A DNA stretch of 43,321 bases from a virus. Positions 16,272 to 22,959 of this stretch are shown here, piece after piece. The stretch spans positions 1 through 43,321 of the IMG/VR virus record IMGVR_UViG_3300017605_000348. One strand, 5' to 3'. Numbering within the stretch: position 1 is the first letter of the stretch; every line of letters starts with the position of its first letter. The notes beneath the pieces were generated by a model, which worked only from the letters and a program-made list of their open reading frames with translations, searched no databases and had not been told where the DNA came from. The translations under genes were made by a program, and so were the position numbers.

Positions 16272-17327
16272 CTACCGCACACTCTCCGCTAGCGTAGTCG
16301 AGTACAGCGCGCTGGTGCCGTCGGCCTGCTCCATCCCAACCACCAGGCGGATCACGCCGGGCAGCACCTCGGACACTGCTGCGTAGGTCATCCCGTTCGC
16401 GGACCCAGCCGGCGCGGCCATGATCTGGGTGCTGTTGTACCAGGTGAGCCCATGGTCCGCGCTGTAGGCGAGCGAGGCGGCCTTGGTGGGCAGCGACCGG
16501 TACACCATGACCAGCAGCCCACTGGACGTGCGGTACGTCGTCGGCCGCCCGGTTGCGTTGGTACGGGCGATGCGGGGGTCGGCCCAGGTAGCGCCACCCA
16601 ACGTTCGGATCGCGATCGAGGTATCGCCCCAGCGGGCGAGTAGGTGCACCGAGGCGCCGTCGACGACGAGGTACGGCTCGGGGGTGGCGTCGGTGGCGGG
16701 GTTGAGGATCCGGTTCGACGTCCAGGTCTGACCGAGGTCGCTGCTCCAGGCCATGTACGCCTTGTACAGAGCCTCACCGGGCTGCCGTGCGTAGTACGCG
16801 GTGCCGAGCCGGCCGTCAGGGAGCTTCACGACCGGCGCCGAGATGGCCGCGAACGGGTAGGTCGGGTCAATCCGCACCGCGGGCCCGCCGTCCCGGGAGA
16901 CCATGGCGCCCTGCGCTGCGTTGGCCGCCGAGCCGGTGAAGTAGGTCAGGTACCGGTGGCCGTCGATGTAGCTGACCGACGGGTCCCGGTAGTCGGTGCC
17001 GCCACTAAGTAGGGTGGCCGGGGAGGACGGGTTGCGGCCGGTGCTGTCGAGGGTGACGGACAAGATGGACCCGTCACGAGCGGTCACGTGGTCCGTGCCC
17101 TGGCGGTAGACCAGCTCTAGCCCCCCGCTAGGTGTCGGCCACATGCCGGGGAAGGCGGCGTGGAGCTGTCCGACCAGGTACCGGGGCGCGGTTGTCATGA
17201 CCACACCGACGGTCGTCGACGGCGGGGCGAGGGGGGCGGCGTCAGCCTGGGTCGCCGTTGAGACGGCCGATGCTGACAGACCGGCCGCTGTAGCTAGTGT
17301 GACGAGTGCCATGGGTAAGAGCTTCAC
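16272..17327 (-). CDS. secreted Asp-box (BNR/sialidase-like) beta-propeller protein
   Basis: A 351-residue exported protein. GTG 17327 is chosen because GGAGG lies five bases upstream and a signal peptide follows: a short positive start, a hydrophobic core (4-28) and a likely cleavage after A-D-A at about 30. The mature part has Asp-box motifs S-x-D-x-G-x-T-W at 195-202 and 289-296 and a weaker one at 144-151, plus Y-R-D-P-S-V at 113-118. This is the six-bladed propeller pattern of sialidases and related glycan-binding proteins. I cannot identify a full catalytic Arg triad, so enzyme activity is open. Placed beside attP and integrase on the opposite strand, it looks like lysogenic-conversion cargo. 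Confidence 0.8.
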   Translation of the reverse strand: MKLLPMALVTLATAAGLSASAVSTATQADAAPLAPPSTTVGVVMTTAPRYLVGQLHAAFPGMWPTPSGGLELVYRQGTDHVTARDGSILSVTLDSTGRNPSSPATLLSGGTDYRDPSVSYIDGHRYLTYFTGSAANAAQGAMVSRDGGPAVRIDPTYPFAAISAPVVKLPDGRLGTAYYARQPGEALYKAYMAWSSDLGQTWTSNRILNPATDATPEPYLVVDGASVHLLARWGDTSIAIRTLGGATWADPRIARTNATGRPTTYRTSSGLLVMVYRSLPTKAASLAYSADHGLTWYNSTQIMAAPAGSANGMTYAAVSEVLPGVIRLVVGMEQADGTSALYSTTLAESVR

Positions 17328-17357
17328 TGGTACCTCCAGGTCTTGTCCAATTGGGCG

Positions 17358-17399
17358 GACACAACCCCCAGATCGCCCAGCCGGTTTGCGGGTTGTGTC
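17358..17399. other. candidate attP of the serine integrase
   Basis: A 42-bp imperfect dyad: perfect 10-bp arms GACACAACCC (17358-17367) and GGGTTGTGTC (17390-17399), with 16 of 21 half-site positions symmetric. The centre is the non-palindromic dinucleotide CA at 17378-17379. Length, dyad symmetry, a non-palindromic centre and position 17 bp before the integrase start all match attP sites of large serine integrases. An operator for the divergent cargo and integrase genes is the alternative. Confidence 0.75.
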
Positions 17400-17402
17400 T
17401 GC

Positions 17403-17408
17403 TACAGT
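17403..17408 (+). promoter_or_regulatory. -10 box for leaderless integrase mRNA
   Basis: TACAGT at 17403-17408 is seven bases before the integrase ATG, so transcription should begin at the A of the start codon. No ribosome site precedes the ATG, which agrees with a leaderless message. I see no good -35 box; the right arm of the attP dyad occupies part of that region, so integrase bound at attP might shut its own promoter (inference). Confidence 0.5.
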
Positions 17409-17415
17409 ACACCCT

Positions 17416-18879
17416 ATGGACCTGCACGCAAGTCCCGTCGTCGTGGCCGACCTGTACCTTCGGCTGAGCGACTTTCGTAAAGACGACAGGGACTCGTTCG
17501 GTGAGCGCGAGGTCAAGCTCCGGGAGGCCGCGGACCGGCTCGGCTGGCAGGTCCGTCGGGTGGTCGTCGAGAACGACGTCGACAAGAAGGGCAACCCCAA
17601 GCCCGCATCGGCGTTCAAGCGGCGGAAGTGTATACTCCCTGACGGCACCGTGGGCGAGCGTGTGTACCAGCCGGGGCTACGCAGCATCCTCGAAGCCATG
17701 ATGGCCGGCACGGTGACCGCGATCCTCGCCGAGGATCTAGACCGCGGCTGGCGCGACCCTCGCGAGCTCGAGGACTTCGTGGACATCGTCGAGGGGAGAC
17801 GCCTCAACGCGCGCTCCCTCAGCGGCTCTCTCACCCTCACCGACGGGGGCACGGACAGCGAGATCACGATGGCCCGTGTCATGGTCGCTATGGCCAACAA
17901 GTCCTCCAGGGACACGTCGCGCCGAGTGAAGGACGGGATGGCCAGGAAGCAGGAGCGCGGAGAGTTCACGGGGGGCCCGAGGGTCTTCGGAGTGGAACCA
18001 GACGGGCGTACTGTCCGGACGTCCGAGCGCCCCTGGCTCGAGGCTGGGGTCGACGAGATCCTCGCCACCGGGAAGCTGTATCGGGTGGCGCGCGACTGGA
18101 ACGCGGCGGGGGTTCGTACTCCGCGGGGGAACGTGTGGGCGCCGGGTAGCGTCAAGTCCGTCATGCTTCGGGCCTCCAACCCACGGCTCTTCCCCGACCT
18201 CCCCTGGGACGCTGTCCACGCCATCCTCGGAGACCCGTCCCGTAAGACTTCGGGTGGAGCCCCGCCCCGGTGGCTGGGTACCTCGCTCTACCGCTGCGGC
18301 GGGTGCCTGCGTGCATCGCTGGCGGTACAGGGTTCGCAGCAGAGGTACTACTGCCAGGTGCCTCGCCGGTGGCCGGGTGCGACAGCTAACGGGGTGGTGC
18401 ACGTGAAGCGGCAGGCAGCACCTCTCGATGCCTACGTGGAGTGGACGGTCGTTTCGTTCCTCGACAAGCATCGGGATCTGTTCCTCTCGCCCCGCGCCGC
18501 TGTGGACCTGAGGTCCCTCCGTGCCGAGGAGCTGGACCTCAAGCAGCGTCTCCGTACCCAGGCGGAGAGGCACGTCCTGGGGAAGATATCCGACGACGAA
18601 CTGGAGGCCGGCTCACGCGCGGGGAACGCCCGCCTTGTCGAGATCCGCGCCGCACTCGCGCACTCAGCGGACGGCGATCCGGTGGGCTCCCTGCTCACGG
18701 CGGACAACATCGCCCACGCGTGGTTCGGCGAGGGCCCGGAACGCGTCGGAGGCTATTCGCTCGAACGGAGACGAGCCATCCTGGAGAGAGTGGCCCAGGT
18801 GACAGTACTGCCCACCGCGTCCAGTCTCCATGGCTTCGACCCTGAGTCGATTGAGATCATCATTCCGCGGCCGGTGTAG
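17416..18879 (+). CDS. int: large serine recombinase (phage integrase)
   Basis: A 487-residue large serine integrase. The N-terminal resolvase domain has Y-L-R-L-S with catalytic Ser18 and the conserved L-A-E-D-L-D-R segment near 105. A recombinase domain follows (about 160-280). A zinc ribbon is seen at Cys294, Cys297 and Cys313, with His329 possibly as fourth ligand, and then a coiled-coil region (about 375-430). It inserts phage DNA at a bacterial attB through a double-strand break with a phosphoserine link. ATG 17416 fits the resolvase start and the -10 box seven bases upstream. The 3' end overlaps the convergent membrane-protein gene by 20 bp. Confidence 0.95.
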   Translation: MDLHASPVVVADLYLRLSDFRKDDRDSFGEREVKLREAADRLGWQVRRVVVENDVDKKGNPKPASAFKRRKCILPDGTVGERVYQPGLRSILEAMMAGTVTAILAEDLDRGWRDPRELEDFVDIVEGRRLNARSLSGSLTLTDGGTDSEITMARVMVAMANKSSRDTSRRVKDGMARKQERGEFTGGPRVFGVEPDGRTVRTSERPWLEAGVDEILATGKLYRVARDWNAAGVRTPRGNVWAPGSVKSVMLRASNPRLFPDLPWDAVHAILGDPSRKTSGGAPPRWLGTSLYRCGGCLRASLAVQGSQQRYYCQVPRRWPGATANGVVHVKRQAAPLDAYVEWTVVSFLDKHRDLFLSPRAAVDLRSLRAEELDLKQRLRTQAERHVLGKISDDELEAGSRAGNARLVEIRAALAHSADGDPVGSLLTADNIAHAWFGEGPERVGGYSLERRRAILERVAQVTVLPTASSLHGFDPESIEIIIPRPV

Positions 18880-19234
18880 GTACCACGCGGAGTCTCGGCG
18901 GGGGAGGAAGCAGGGCACCGGGAGGAACGTACCCAGCCTGGGCGTAGGCGAGATCCTCGAGGTTGTCCTCCAGGCGGCGGAGGGTGCAGCGGAGGTCGGC
19001 TATGTCGTCGGCCGCCTCGTCGTGGAGGTCAAGGTGGACACACATCAGGTGGTAGATCCACATCATCGGGCCACAGATGACTACTACGAGTACGCACAGG
19101 AGCGCGTAGCCGAACAGCCTGTGCCGGTCGCCGGGGGCCTGGGCGATGGCGGCTAGGTAGAAGAGGGACAGCGCGCCGGCACCTGGAACGATGGCGACGA
19201 CGGCCACGAGAGCCTTACGGGTCCGGATGGACAT
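18860..19234 (-). CDS. membrane protein next to the repressor
   Basis: A 124-residue protein with two transmembrane segments (about 8-32 and 40-62), then a charged helix (H-D-E-A-A-D-D-I-A-D-L region, 72-97) and a Pro-rich tail. GAGGGGG lies six bases before ATG. It is downstream of the repressor on the same strand, so it should be made in the lysogen. Membrane proteins at this site often act in superinfection exclusion, but that is inference. It is convergent with integrase and overlaps its end by 20 bp. Confidence 0.7.
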   Translation of the reverse strand: MSIRTRKALVAVVAIVPGAGALSLFYLAAIAQAPGDRHRLFGYALLCVLVVVICGPMMWIYHLMCVHLDLHDEAADDIADLRCTLRRLEDNLEDLAYAQAGYVPPGALLPPPPRLRVVPTPAAE

Positions 19235-19266
19235 GAGTGCCCCCTCAAGGGGAAGTCCCGGTAGGA

Positions 19267-19674
19267 CTATTTGACCATCCTATCACGCTCCGTTGACTCC
19301 TCCCCCTCCATGACGCCGACCTCCCGCCAGAACGCGGCGGGCCCCATGCGCTGCCTGATCACACGGAGCATCGCCGACAGGTCGTCAGTCTCCGGGCGCG
19401 AGCGGGGACCTGGTAGTGGCCGAGCCAGGACGGCGTCGGTGTCCACTACCACAGGCGCGTGGCCCTCGTCGATGGCGCCTATGGAACCTAGCGTCCAGTT
19501 GAGCGCTGCCTCGACGTTGCGGATGCTCCGGGGGTGGGTGCCCTCTCCCCGCTCGATGCGCTTGAACGTCTGCCGCGCCAGCCCCGTCGTCTTCAGCACC
19601 TCGACCTGAGTGAGCTGAAGTTCCTGCATGCGTTCACGGATCCACTCTGCCCGCGACTTCCGCTTCCGTGCCAT
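19267..19674 (-). CDS. XRE-family HTH protein, likely immunity repressor
   Basis: A 135-residue protein with a helix-turn-helix of the Cro/CI (XRE) type at about 19-60: L-T-Q-V-E-V-L-K-T-T-G-L-A-R-Q-T-F-K is the classic pattern. The C-terminal half is charged and has no peptidase motif, so it is not LexA/CI-like self-cleaving. It lies divergent from the early operon with an operator-rich intergenic region, the arrangement of a lysogeny switch. GGAGG is 14 bases before ATG, a long spacing. Confidence 0.85.
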   Translation of the reverse strand: MARKRKSRAEWIRERMQELQLTQVEVLKTTGLARQTFKRIERGEGTHPRSIRNVEAALNWTLGSIGAIDEGHAPVVVDTDAVLARPLPGPRSRPETDDLSAMLRVIRQRMGPAAFWREVGVMEGEESTERDRMVK

Positions 19675-19742
19675 GAGGCGTCACTTTACCTCCTCACGCT
19701 GGGCGGATGCTGCCCCCATCACCCGTATGGTCGAACGCTCTG

Positions 19743-19770
19743 TGTGTAAATGATGTACACACAAGGTCAA
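19743..19770 (-). promoter_or_regulatory. leftward promoter of the repressor
   Basis: On the minus strand TTGACC (19765-19770) and TACACA (19743-19748) are 16 bp apart. The start would be near 19736, about 60 bases before the repressor ATG. An inverted repeat TGTGTGTA/TACACACA (19741-19748 with 19756-19763) covers the -10 and part of the spacer, and could be an extra protein site. Confidence 0.6.
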
Positions 19771-19826
19771 AGTTAGCGCTTTGAGCGACAAAGTTGACCG
19801 TCCAATGTTGACAAGAGCGCTAACTT
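19770..19826. promoter_or_regulatory. paired operator of the lysogeny switch
   Basis: Perfect 11-bp arms AAGTTAGCGCT (19770-19780) and AGCGCTAACTT (19816-19826) flank 35 bp. Each contains the palindrome AGCGCT, and both are followed within a few bases by TTGAGCG. The left arm touches the -35 of the repressor promoter; the right arm sits inside the spacer of the rightward promoter. Repressor bound to both would block early transcription and possibly loop the DNA. The binding protein is inferred. Confidence 0.7.
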
Positions 19827-19837
19827 GAGCGCATGCT
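19808..19837 (+). promoter_or_regulatory. rightward early promoter
   Basis: TTGACA (19808-19813) and CATGCT (19832-19837) are separated by 18 bp. The -35 is perfect and the -10 is weak. The first gene's ATG at 19844 is six bases after the -10, so the transcript is probably leaderless. The right operator arm lies in the spacer, the usual design for repression. Confidence 0.65.
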
Positions 19838-19843
19838 CTGTAC

Positions 19844-20098
19844 ATGGCACCGACACAAACCCTCCCCACCACCACCGAGGAGTACAACGCCTGGTCGGTG
19901 GCCGGGGTAGACCCAGCAGAGATCTTCCTGATCCTCTCCAACATCACGACCAACAACCCCGACACCCACCTACTCGACGCCCCAGCCGCCAAGGACCCCT
20001 GTGGTACTTGCCATGGCCGAGGCCTCCGCTGGACCCGCCGCGACCGCCGCAACGTCGAAACCAGTTGCGTCACCTGCCGCGGAGAAGGCGAACTCTGA
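19844..20098 (+). CDS. small protein with DnaJ-like zinc motif, first early gene
   Basis: An 84-residue protein. The C-terminal half has two C-x-x-C-x-G-x-G motifs (C-G-T-C-H-G-R-G near 53-60 and C-V-T-C-R-G-E-G near 75-82), together one zinc site as in DnaJ central domains. Residues 8-35 are an acidic helical domain. As the first gene under the rightward promoter it might act as a Cro- or antirepressor-type regulator, but there is no HTH. Translation probably starts at the 5' end of the mRNA. Confidence 0.75.
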   Translation: MAPTQTLPTTTEEYNAWSVAGVDPAEIFLILSNITTNNPDTHLLDAPAAKDPCGTCHGRGLRWTRRDRRNVETSCVTCRGEGEL

Positions 20099-20259
20099 TG
20101 ACCCGCGACGGGACGGACTCGATGCCCGTACCCCCCGCCTGGCTGTCGCTGTCTCCGGATAGCGCCCGGCGAGCCTGGGAGATAGGCCAGAGCGCACCGC
20201 CGATGGACGCGGAAACTCGCGCCGCAGTAGCGCTCCTTGTCCGTCCCGTCGCTCTCTAA
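20098..20259 (+). CDS. small hypothetical protein
   Basis: A 53-residue protein coupled to the preceding gene by a TGATG overlap. It has a proline-rich start (M-P-V-P-P-A-W) and a helix rich in Arg and Ala near the end. No recognised family. A small hairpin (CCGTCC/GGACGG, 20265-20281) follows it without a T-run. Confidence 0.55.
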   Translation: MTRDGTDSMPVPPAWLSLSPDSARRAWEIGQSAPPMDAETRAAVALLVRPVAL

Positions 20260-20384
20260 ACTTTCCGTCCACGTAGGACGGCTTCGCGTCACAGCTATCA
20301 GCCTCGCCGGCTCGGACCCGGGATGGACGCTGCCTCGTACCTCATAGCCCGTAAGGGCAGCGCAGCGGGTTGACGCATCGAATA

Positions 20385-20464
20385 TCGCCCGCAAGCTTTA
20401 CCCGCTCGGCTAGGCAGCCGCGTCCGATCTTTGGATGCAACCCGGTTCGATTCCGGCGGGCGGA
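20385..20464 (+). tRNA. degenerate tRNA-like element
   Basis: The 3' half is clearly tRNA-like: T-loop TTCGATT (20446-20452) closed by a 4-bp stem, a 7-base anticodon loop (20426-20432) on a 5-bp stem, and an acceptor stem TCGCCCG/CGGGCGG (20385-20391 with 20457-20463, first pair T-G) followed by A. No CCA is encoded. Oddities: the residue at position 33 is A instead of the invariant U, the predicted anticodon would be UCU, and the D-arm region is about ten bases too long. It may be a decayed tRNA, a regulatory mimic or an integration relic. The 239-bp gap 20260-20498 holds nothing else I can name. Confidence 0.35.
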
Positions 20465-20498
20465 CTACAGCCACAGCACCAAACGAATCGAGCACGCC

Positions 20499-20801
20499 AT
20501 GACCTCAGTCACTCTGTACCACGGACGCACCATCACCATCGAATCAGCCGGCGCCGTTAGTCGCGAGACCAACATGTTCGACGAGTACCCCGCCTCCCGC
20601 AACGAGTTCAAGAGGGTCGTCGTCAACGGTTGCGCTCAGTTCTCCTTCCAAGGTGATGACCGGTTCGTGCTCGCCGAGACCACCCGCTACATCGACGCCG
20701 TGGACGCAGCGGCTGAGCGGGCCCGTCAGAAGGCAGCGGCCGGTGGCTACACATCCGCATCGACGAGCGACTTCGCACCGAGCTGGGACCGGAGGATCTG
20801 A
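20499..20801 (+). CDS. small hypothetical early protein
   Basis: A 100-residue protein. I start it at ATG 20499, downstream of the tRNA-like element, because an upstream start would run through that element. It has a beta-prone N-terminus (S-V-T-L-Y-H-G-R-T-I-T-I) and an Ala/Arg helix near 72-85. No clear ribosome site. Its stop overlaps the next start by one base. Family not recognised. Confidence 0.6.
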   Translation: MTSVTLYHGRTITIESAGAVSRETNMFDEYPASRNEFKRVVVNGCAQFSFQGDDRFVLAETTRYIDAVDAAAERARQKAAAGGYTSASTSDFAPSWDRRI

Positions 20802-20971
20802 TGGAAGACTTCGAGATCCCCGACGTCAGCGGCTACCGGATCGAGAACTGGCCAGCCGACGAGCGCGAGATGTACTGCGGCGTCTACACCTCCGAGCGAC
20901 GAGCCGAGCTGATGGACGAGAAGCTTGCCACCCTGCGTGCCCGTCACGCCCACCTGGCGGCGCAATCATGA
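20801..20971 (+). CDS. small acidic hypothetical protein
   Basis: A 56-residue protein (start ATG 20801 in a TGATG overlap; GGAGG at 20791-20795). The first 30 residues are acidic, with aromatic and Asp/Glu residues; the last 25 form a charged helix. It overlaps the next gene by four bases (ATGA). No family recognised, but the ribosome site and overlaps on both sides support it. Confidence 0.6.
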   Translation: MEDFEIPDVSGYRIENWPADEREMYCGVYTSERRAELMDEKLATLRARHAHLAAQS

Positions 20972-21144
20972 CCTTCTCTAAGCAGGACCACGCCGACTTA
21001 GCGCAAGCCGCTGCGATCCTCAACCAGGTCATGGACCGTCACCCCTCAAGCGACCTCCGCGTGGTGTCCGCGCTCTGCTCCTCCGTCCAGGACATCCGCC
21101 TCGCCGAACGCTACGCCGCCTCCCCCTCGAAGATCGGAAGCTGA
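20968..21144 (+). CDS. small helical hypothetical protein
   Basis: A 58-residue protein starting in an ATGA overlap. It is nearly all helical (D-L-A-Q-A-A-A-I-L-N-Q-V-M region and a second helix with V-Q-D-I-R-L-A-E-R-Y). No motif is recognisable. It belongs to a string of coupled small genes from 20.1 to 24.3 kb. Confidence 0.6.
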   Translation: MTFSKQDHADLAQAAAILNQVMDRHPSSDLRVVSALCSSVQDIRLAERYAASPSKIGS

Positions 21145-21145
21145 C

Positions 21146-21274
21146 ATGTCCAACCGACTCCACGGCCGTCAGCGCAGGGGCGCCGCTCGTATCCAGCGGG
21201 AGCTCAAGCGCGAGGAAGCCGAAGCCCGAAACGCCGCCACCCCGCCCGAGCGACGCAAGGCGTCCAGGCGATGA
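21146..21274 (+). CDS. basic microprotein, 42 residues
   Basis: A very basic 42-residue protein, about one third Arg or Lys, with a single long amphipathic helix and no acidic patch outside R-E-E-A-E-A. It starts one base after the preceding stop and overlaps the next gene by four bases. It may bind nucleic acid by charge; no family is known to me. Confidence 0.5.
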   Translation: MSNRLHGRQRRGAARIQRELKREEAEARNAATPPERRKASRR

Positions 21275-21459
21275 ACGGCGTCACGTACTACTCACAGTGG
21301 CAGCTCCCCGAGCTGATGTGGCGGGTCGACGCCGAGCTGTCCCTCGTTGAGGTCGCTCAGGTAGCGCACCTCGACGACTGGTTCCTGTCCAGGATGGACC
21401 TCCACAACATCGACTACCTACTGGGGCACGGCGACATGGTGGAGGTAGCGGCGCCGTGA
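21271..21459 (+). CDS. small hypothetical protein
   Basis: A 62-residue acidic protein beginning in an ATGA overlap. It has an aromatic N-terminus (Y-Y-S-Q-W-Q-L-P) and a helical centre (E-L-S-L-V-E-V-A-Q-V-A-H-L). It ends with a GTGA overlap to the next gene. Not recognised. Confidence 0.6.
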   Translation: MNGVTYYSQWQLPELMWRVDAELSLVEVAQVAHLDDWFLSRMDLHNIDYLLGHGDMVEVAAP

Positions 21460-21641
21460 GCGCGTATGGAAGTGCGTTCGATCGGGCCGCCTCCCGCTGG
21501 GCCACGCTTGAGAACGAGCACGACAAGCAGCACCCCGACCGTAGTGCGTGCGGGGGCGTTGGCAGGTGCTCCATGAGGTTCGCTGCGGTCACTCTTGAAC
21601 ACGAGATGATTGACGTCCTTGAGGACTGGCGGCAGCGGTGA
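21456..21641 (+). CDS. small hypothetical protein
   Basis: A 61-residue protein starting at GTG in a GTGA overlap. It contains one Cys-poor helical N-terminal half and a C-terminal helix with E-H-E-M-I-D-V-L-E-D-W. Cysteines at 32 and 38 could be incidental. Coupled to both neighbours. Not recognised. Confidence 0.55.
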   Translation: MSAYGSAFDRAASRWATLENEHDKQHPDRSACGGVGRCSMRFAAVTLEHEMIDVLEDWRQR

Positions 21642-21784
21642 TCCCGAAGCGGCTCATCCGGTCCCAGCGGTCCGGCCACTGCGAGAGCGGAGCCGCTGGG
21701 GGGCACGAACGCTGTCGCTACTTCTTCACCAAGCCCGGCAAGGTCTGCTCCTGCACCTGCCACGAGACGAAGGACAAGCCATGA
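21638..21784 (+). CDS. Cys/His-rich microprotein
   Basis: A 48-residue protein (GTG start, GTGA overlap; ATGA overlap at its end). It carries H-C at 13-14, H and C at 23-25, and C-S-C-T-C-H at 37-42. Eight Cys/His residues in 48 suggest a small zinc-binding domain. Its tail E-T-K-D-K-P resembles that of the 53-residue protein at 22798 (E-T-P-K-D-K-P), which also precedes a member of the same paralogous pair. Confidence 0.6.
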   Translation: MIPKRLIRSQRSGHCESGAAGGHERCRYFFTKPGKVCSCTCHETKDKP

Positions 21785-22152
21785 CCGCATTCAGCCGAGA
21801 CCTGCCCAAGTACACCCCGGGCGACAAGCTCCGGGTGACCTACGACTACACGGCGGATGTGTTCGGAAAGGTGAACGTCCCGTCGCGGGACAACCTCCTG
21901 AGCAACCTGACCATCGAGGTGATCGAACGCGCCGACGACCCGAGCAAGGACCTCCTTGGGACAGTACGCCGTGGACCCCTCACCTCGCCCGTCGTCAAGG
22001 GGTATGACAAGAGTGACGACCCCCGCCCTTGGATGTCCGTCCGGTTTGCGATCCGGTACTCGGACGAAGAGGTCACCCGTTGGGAGAAGCTCGCCCCCGT
22101 GGAGGGTACGCCGGCCGCCGAGGTACAGAAGCCATGGAACCCCTTCGAATGA
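21781..22152 (+). CDS. paralogous early protein A (PAAE-QKP family)
   Basis: A 123-residue protein. Its middle and end match the protein coded at 22956-23528: a D-D-P-S-K stretch near 52-56, then G-T-x-R-x-G-P-x-T and V-V-K, and near the C-terminus G-T-P-A-A-E-x-Q-K-P. The two genes are therefore a diverged duplication separated by three small genes. The fold seems beta-rich. No known family or catalytic residues. ATG overlaps the preceding stop. Confidence 0.65.
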   Translation: MTAFSRDLPKYTPGDKLRVTYDYTADVFGKVNVPSRDNLLSNLTIEVIERADDPSKDLLGTVRRGPLTSPVVKGYDKSDDPRPWMSVRFAIRYSDEEVTRWEKLAPVEGTPAAEVQKPWNPFE

Positions 22153-22475
22153 CCGCCCCCGAACCGCCGCCCCGCGCGCTGATCCCCGCCCCGCCCGGTA
22201 GCCGCCTCGCCAAGCTGGCCGCCAGGTACGCCGTACTGAAGCCTGCCGCCGACGACGCAGTCCGGGACCTGCAAGAGGTCAAGGACGCACTCAAGGTCGA
22301 GCTCGTCAACACGGCTCCGGAGGCTGAGGACATCACCCTGCAAGGGGACGTGCCGCTGCGGTTGCGTTGGAAGGGCGGCATGGCGTTCCAGCAGAGGAAG
22401 TTCAAGGAAGCGGACCCGCTCACCTACGCACGATTCACCGAGCCATCAGGGCACTGGGAGTTGAAAGAGTCATGA
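22149..22475 (+). CDS. small protein with helical core and beta end
   Basis: A 108-residue protein starting at ATG 22149 in an ATGA overlap (an ATG 15 bases earlier would lie within the previous gene). Pro-rich N-terminus, long helix (K-L-A-A-R-Y-A-V-L-K-P and D-A-V-R-D-L-Q-E-V-K-D-A-L-K), then a beta-rich end with W-K-G-G-M-A-F. The helix-plus-substrate shape recalls host-nuclease inhibitor or Gam-like small proteins, but the resemblance is weak. Confidence 0.55.
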   Translation: MTAPEPPPRALIPAPPGSRLAKLAARYAVLKPAADDAVRDLQEVKDALKVELVNTAPEAEDITLQGDVPLRLRWKGGMAFQQRKFKEADPLTYARFTEPSGHWELKES

Positions 22476-22801
22476 CCAAGCGCACCCTCGTAGCGGCGGC
22501 CGTCGGGTTCGTCACGGGCTACGGCTACGCCTTCGTGTCTTGCCTGGTGGCCAGCAAGAACCTGGGCAGCGCGTCCTCGCGGTACTGGGACGACTTCCGG
22601 GTGGACATGAAGGACCCGGAGTTCGAGCAGGCGTACACCGAAGAGGCTGCCCGTATCGCCGAGAGCGACGGCGAGGACATGCACGACGTGCTCCCGACGG
22701 ACGACGATCCCTTCCGTGAGATGCCCGAGGAGGAAGCCGAGTACTGGTCCCTAGTCAACCAAGGCTACCGGGAGACGGACGACTACTTCGAGGCTTCGTG
22801 A
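22472..22801 (+). CDS. membrane-anchored acidic protein
   Basis: A 109-residue protein with an N-terminal hydrophobic segment (about 6-27) and a strongly acidic remainder (D-E-clusters near 60-85 and 95-107). It could be anchored with its acidic part in the cytoplasm. It overlaps both neighbours (ATGA and GTGA). Function unknown. Confidence 0.6.
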   Translation: MTKRTLVAAAVGFVTGYGYAFVSCLVASKNLGSASSRYWDDFRVDMKDPEFEQAYTEEAARIAESDGEDMHDVLPTDDDPFREMPEEEAEYWSLVNQGYRETDDYFEAS

Positions 22802-22959
22802 CCGGCTCCCACCCTCACGCCGAGCAGGTCTACGCCGCGCTGAGGGCCCGGGGTTGCGCTCCGCCCCTACCCCGCGAGTACGGCCTGTACCTGGTGTCCG
22901 AGACCCTCCGCGCCGCCGACCACATCCGCCTACTTGAGACACCGAAGGACAAGCCATGA
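22798..22959 (+). CDS. small hypothetical protein
   Basis: A 53-residue helical protein starting at GTG in a GTGA overlap and ending in an ATGA overlap. It contains V-Y-A-A-L-R-A-R-G and E-T-L-R-A-A-D-H-I-R-L-L. The last residues (T-P-K-D-K-P) echo the tail of the 48-residue protein before paralogue A, suggesting that the pair 'small gene plus PAAE-QKP gene' was duplicated together. Confidence 0.55.
   Translation: MTGSHPHAEQVYAALRARGCAPPLPREYGLYLVSETLRAADHIRLLETPKDKP

Noticed and set aside
16205-16277. The CCGGTA-rich repeats as attP
   Set aside because: Only short 6-bp repeats and a small inverted repeat over a stop codon; the 42-bp dyad by the integrase is far better.
17328-18224. N-terminal extension of the Asp-box protein through the integrase gene
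   Set aside because: The signal peptide and ribosome site define GTG 17327; the extension is antisense to the integrase.
20260-20384. A second tRNA before the tRNA-like element
   Set aside because: No T-arm or complete acceptor pairing could be found on either strand; only a short hairpin at 20265-20281.
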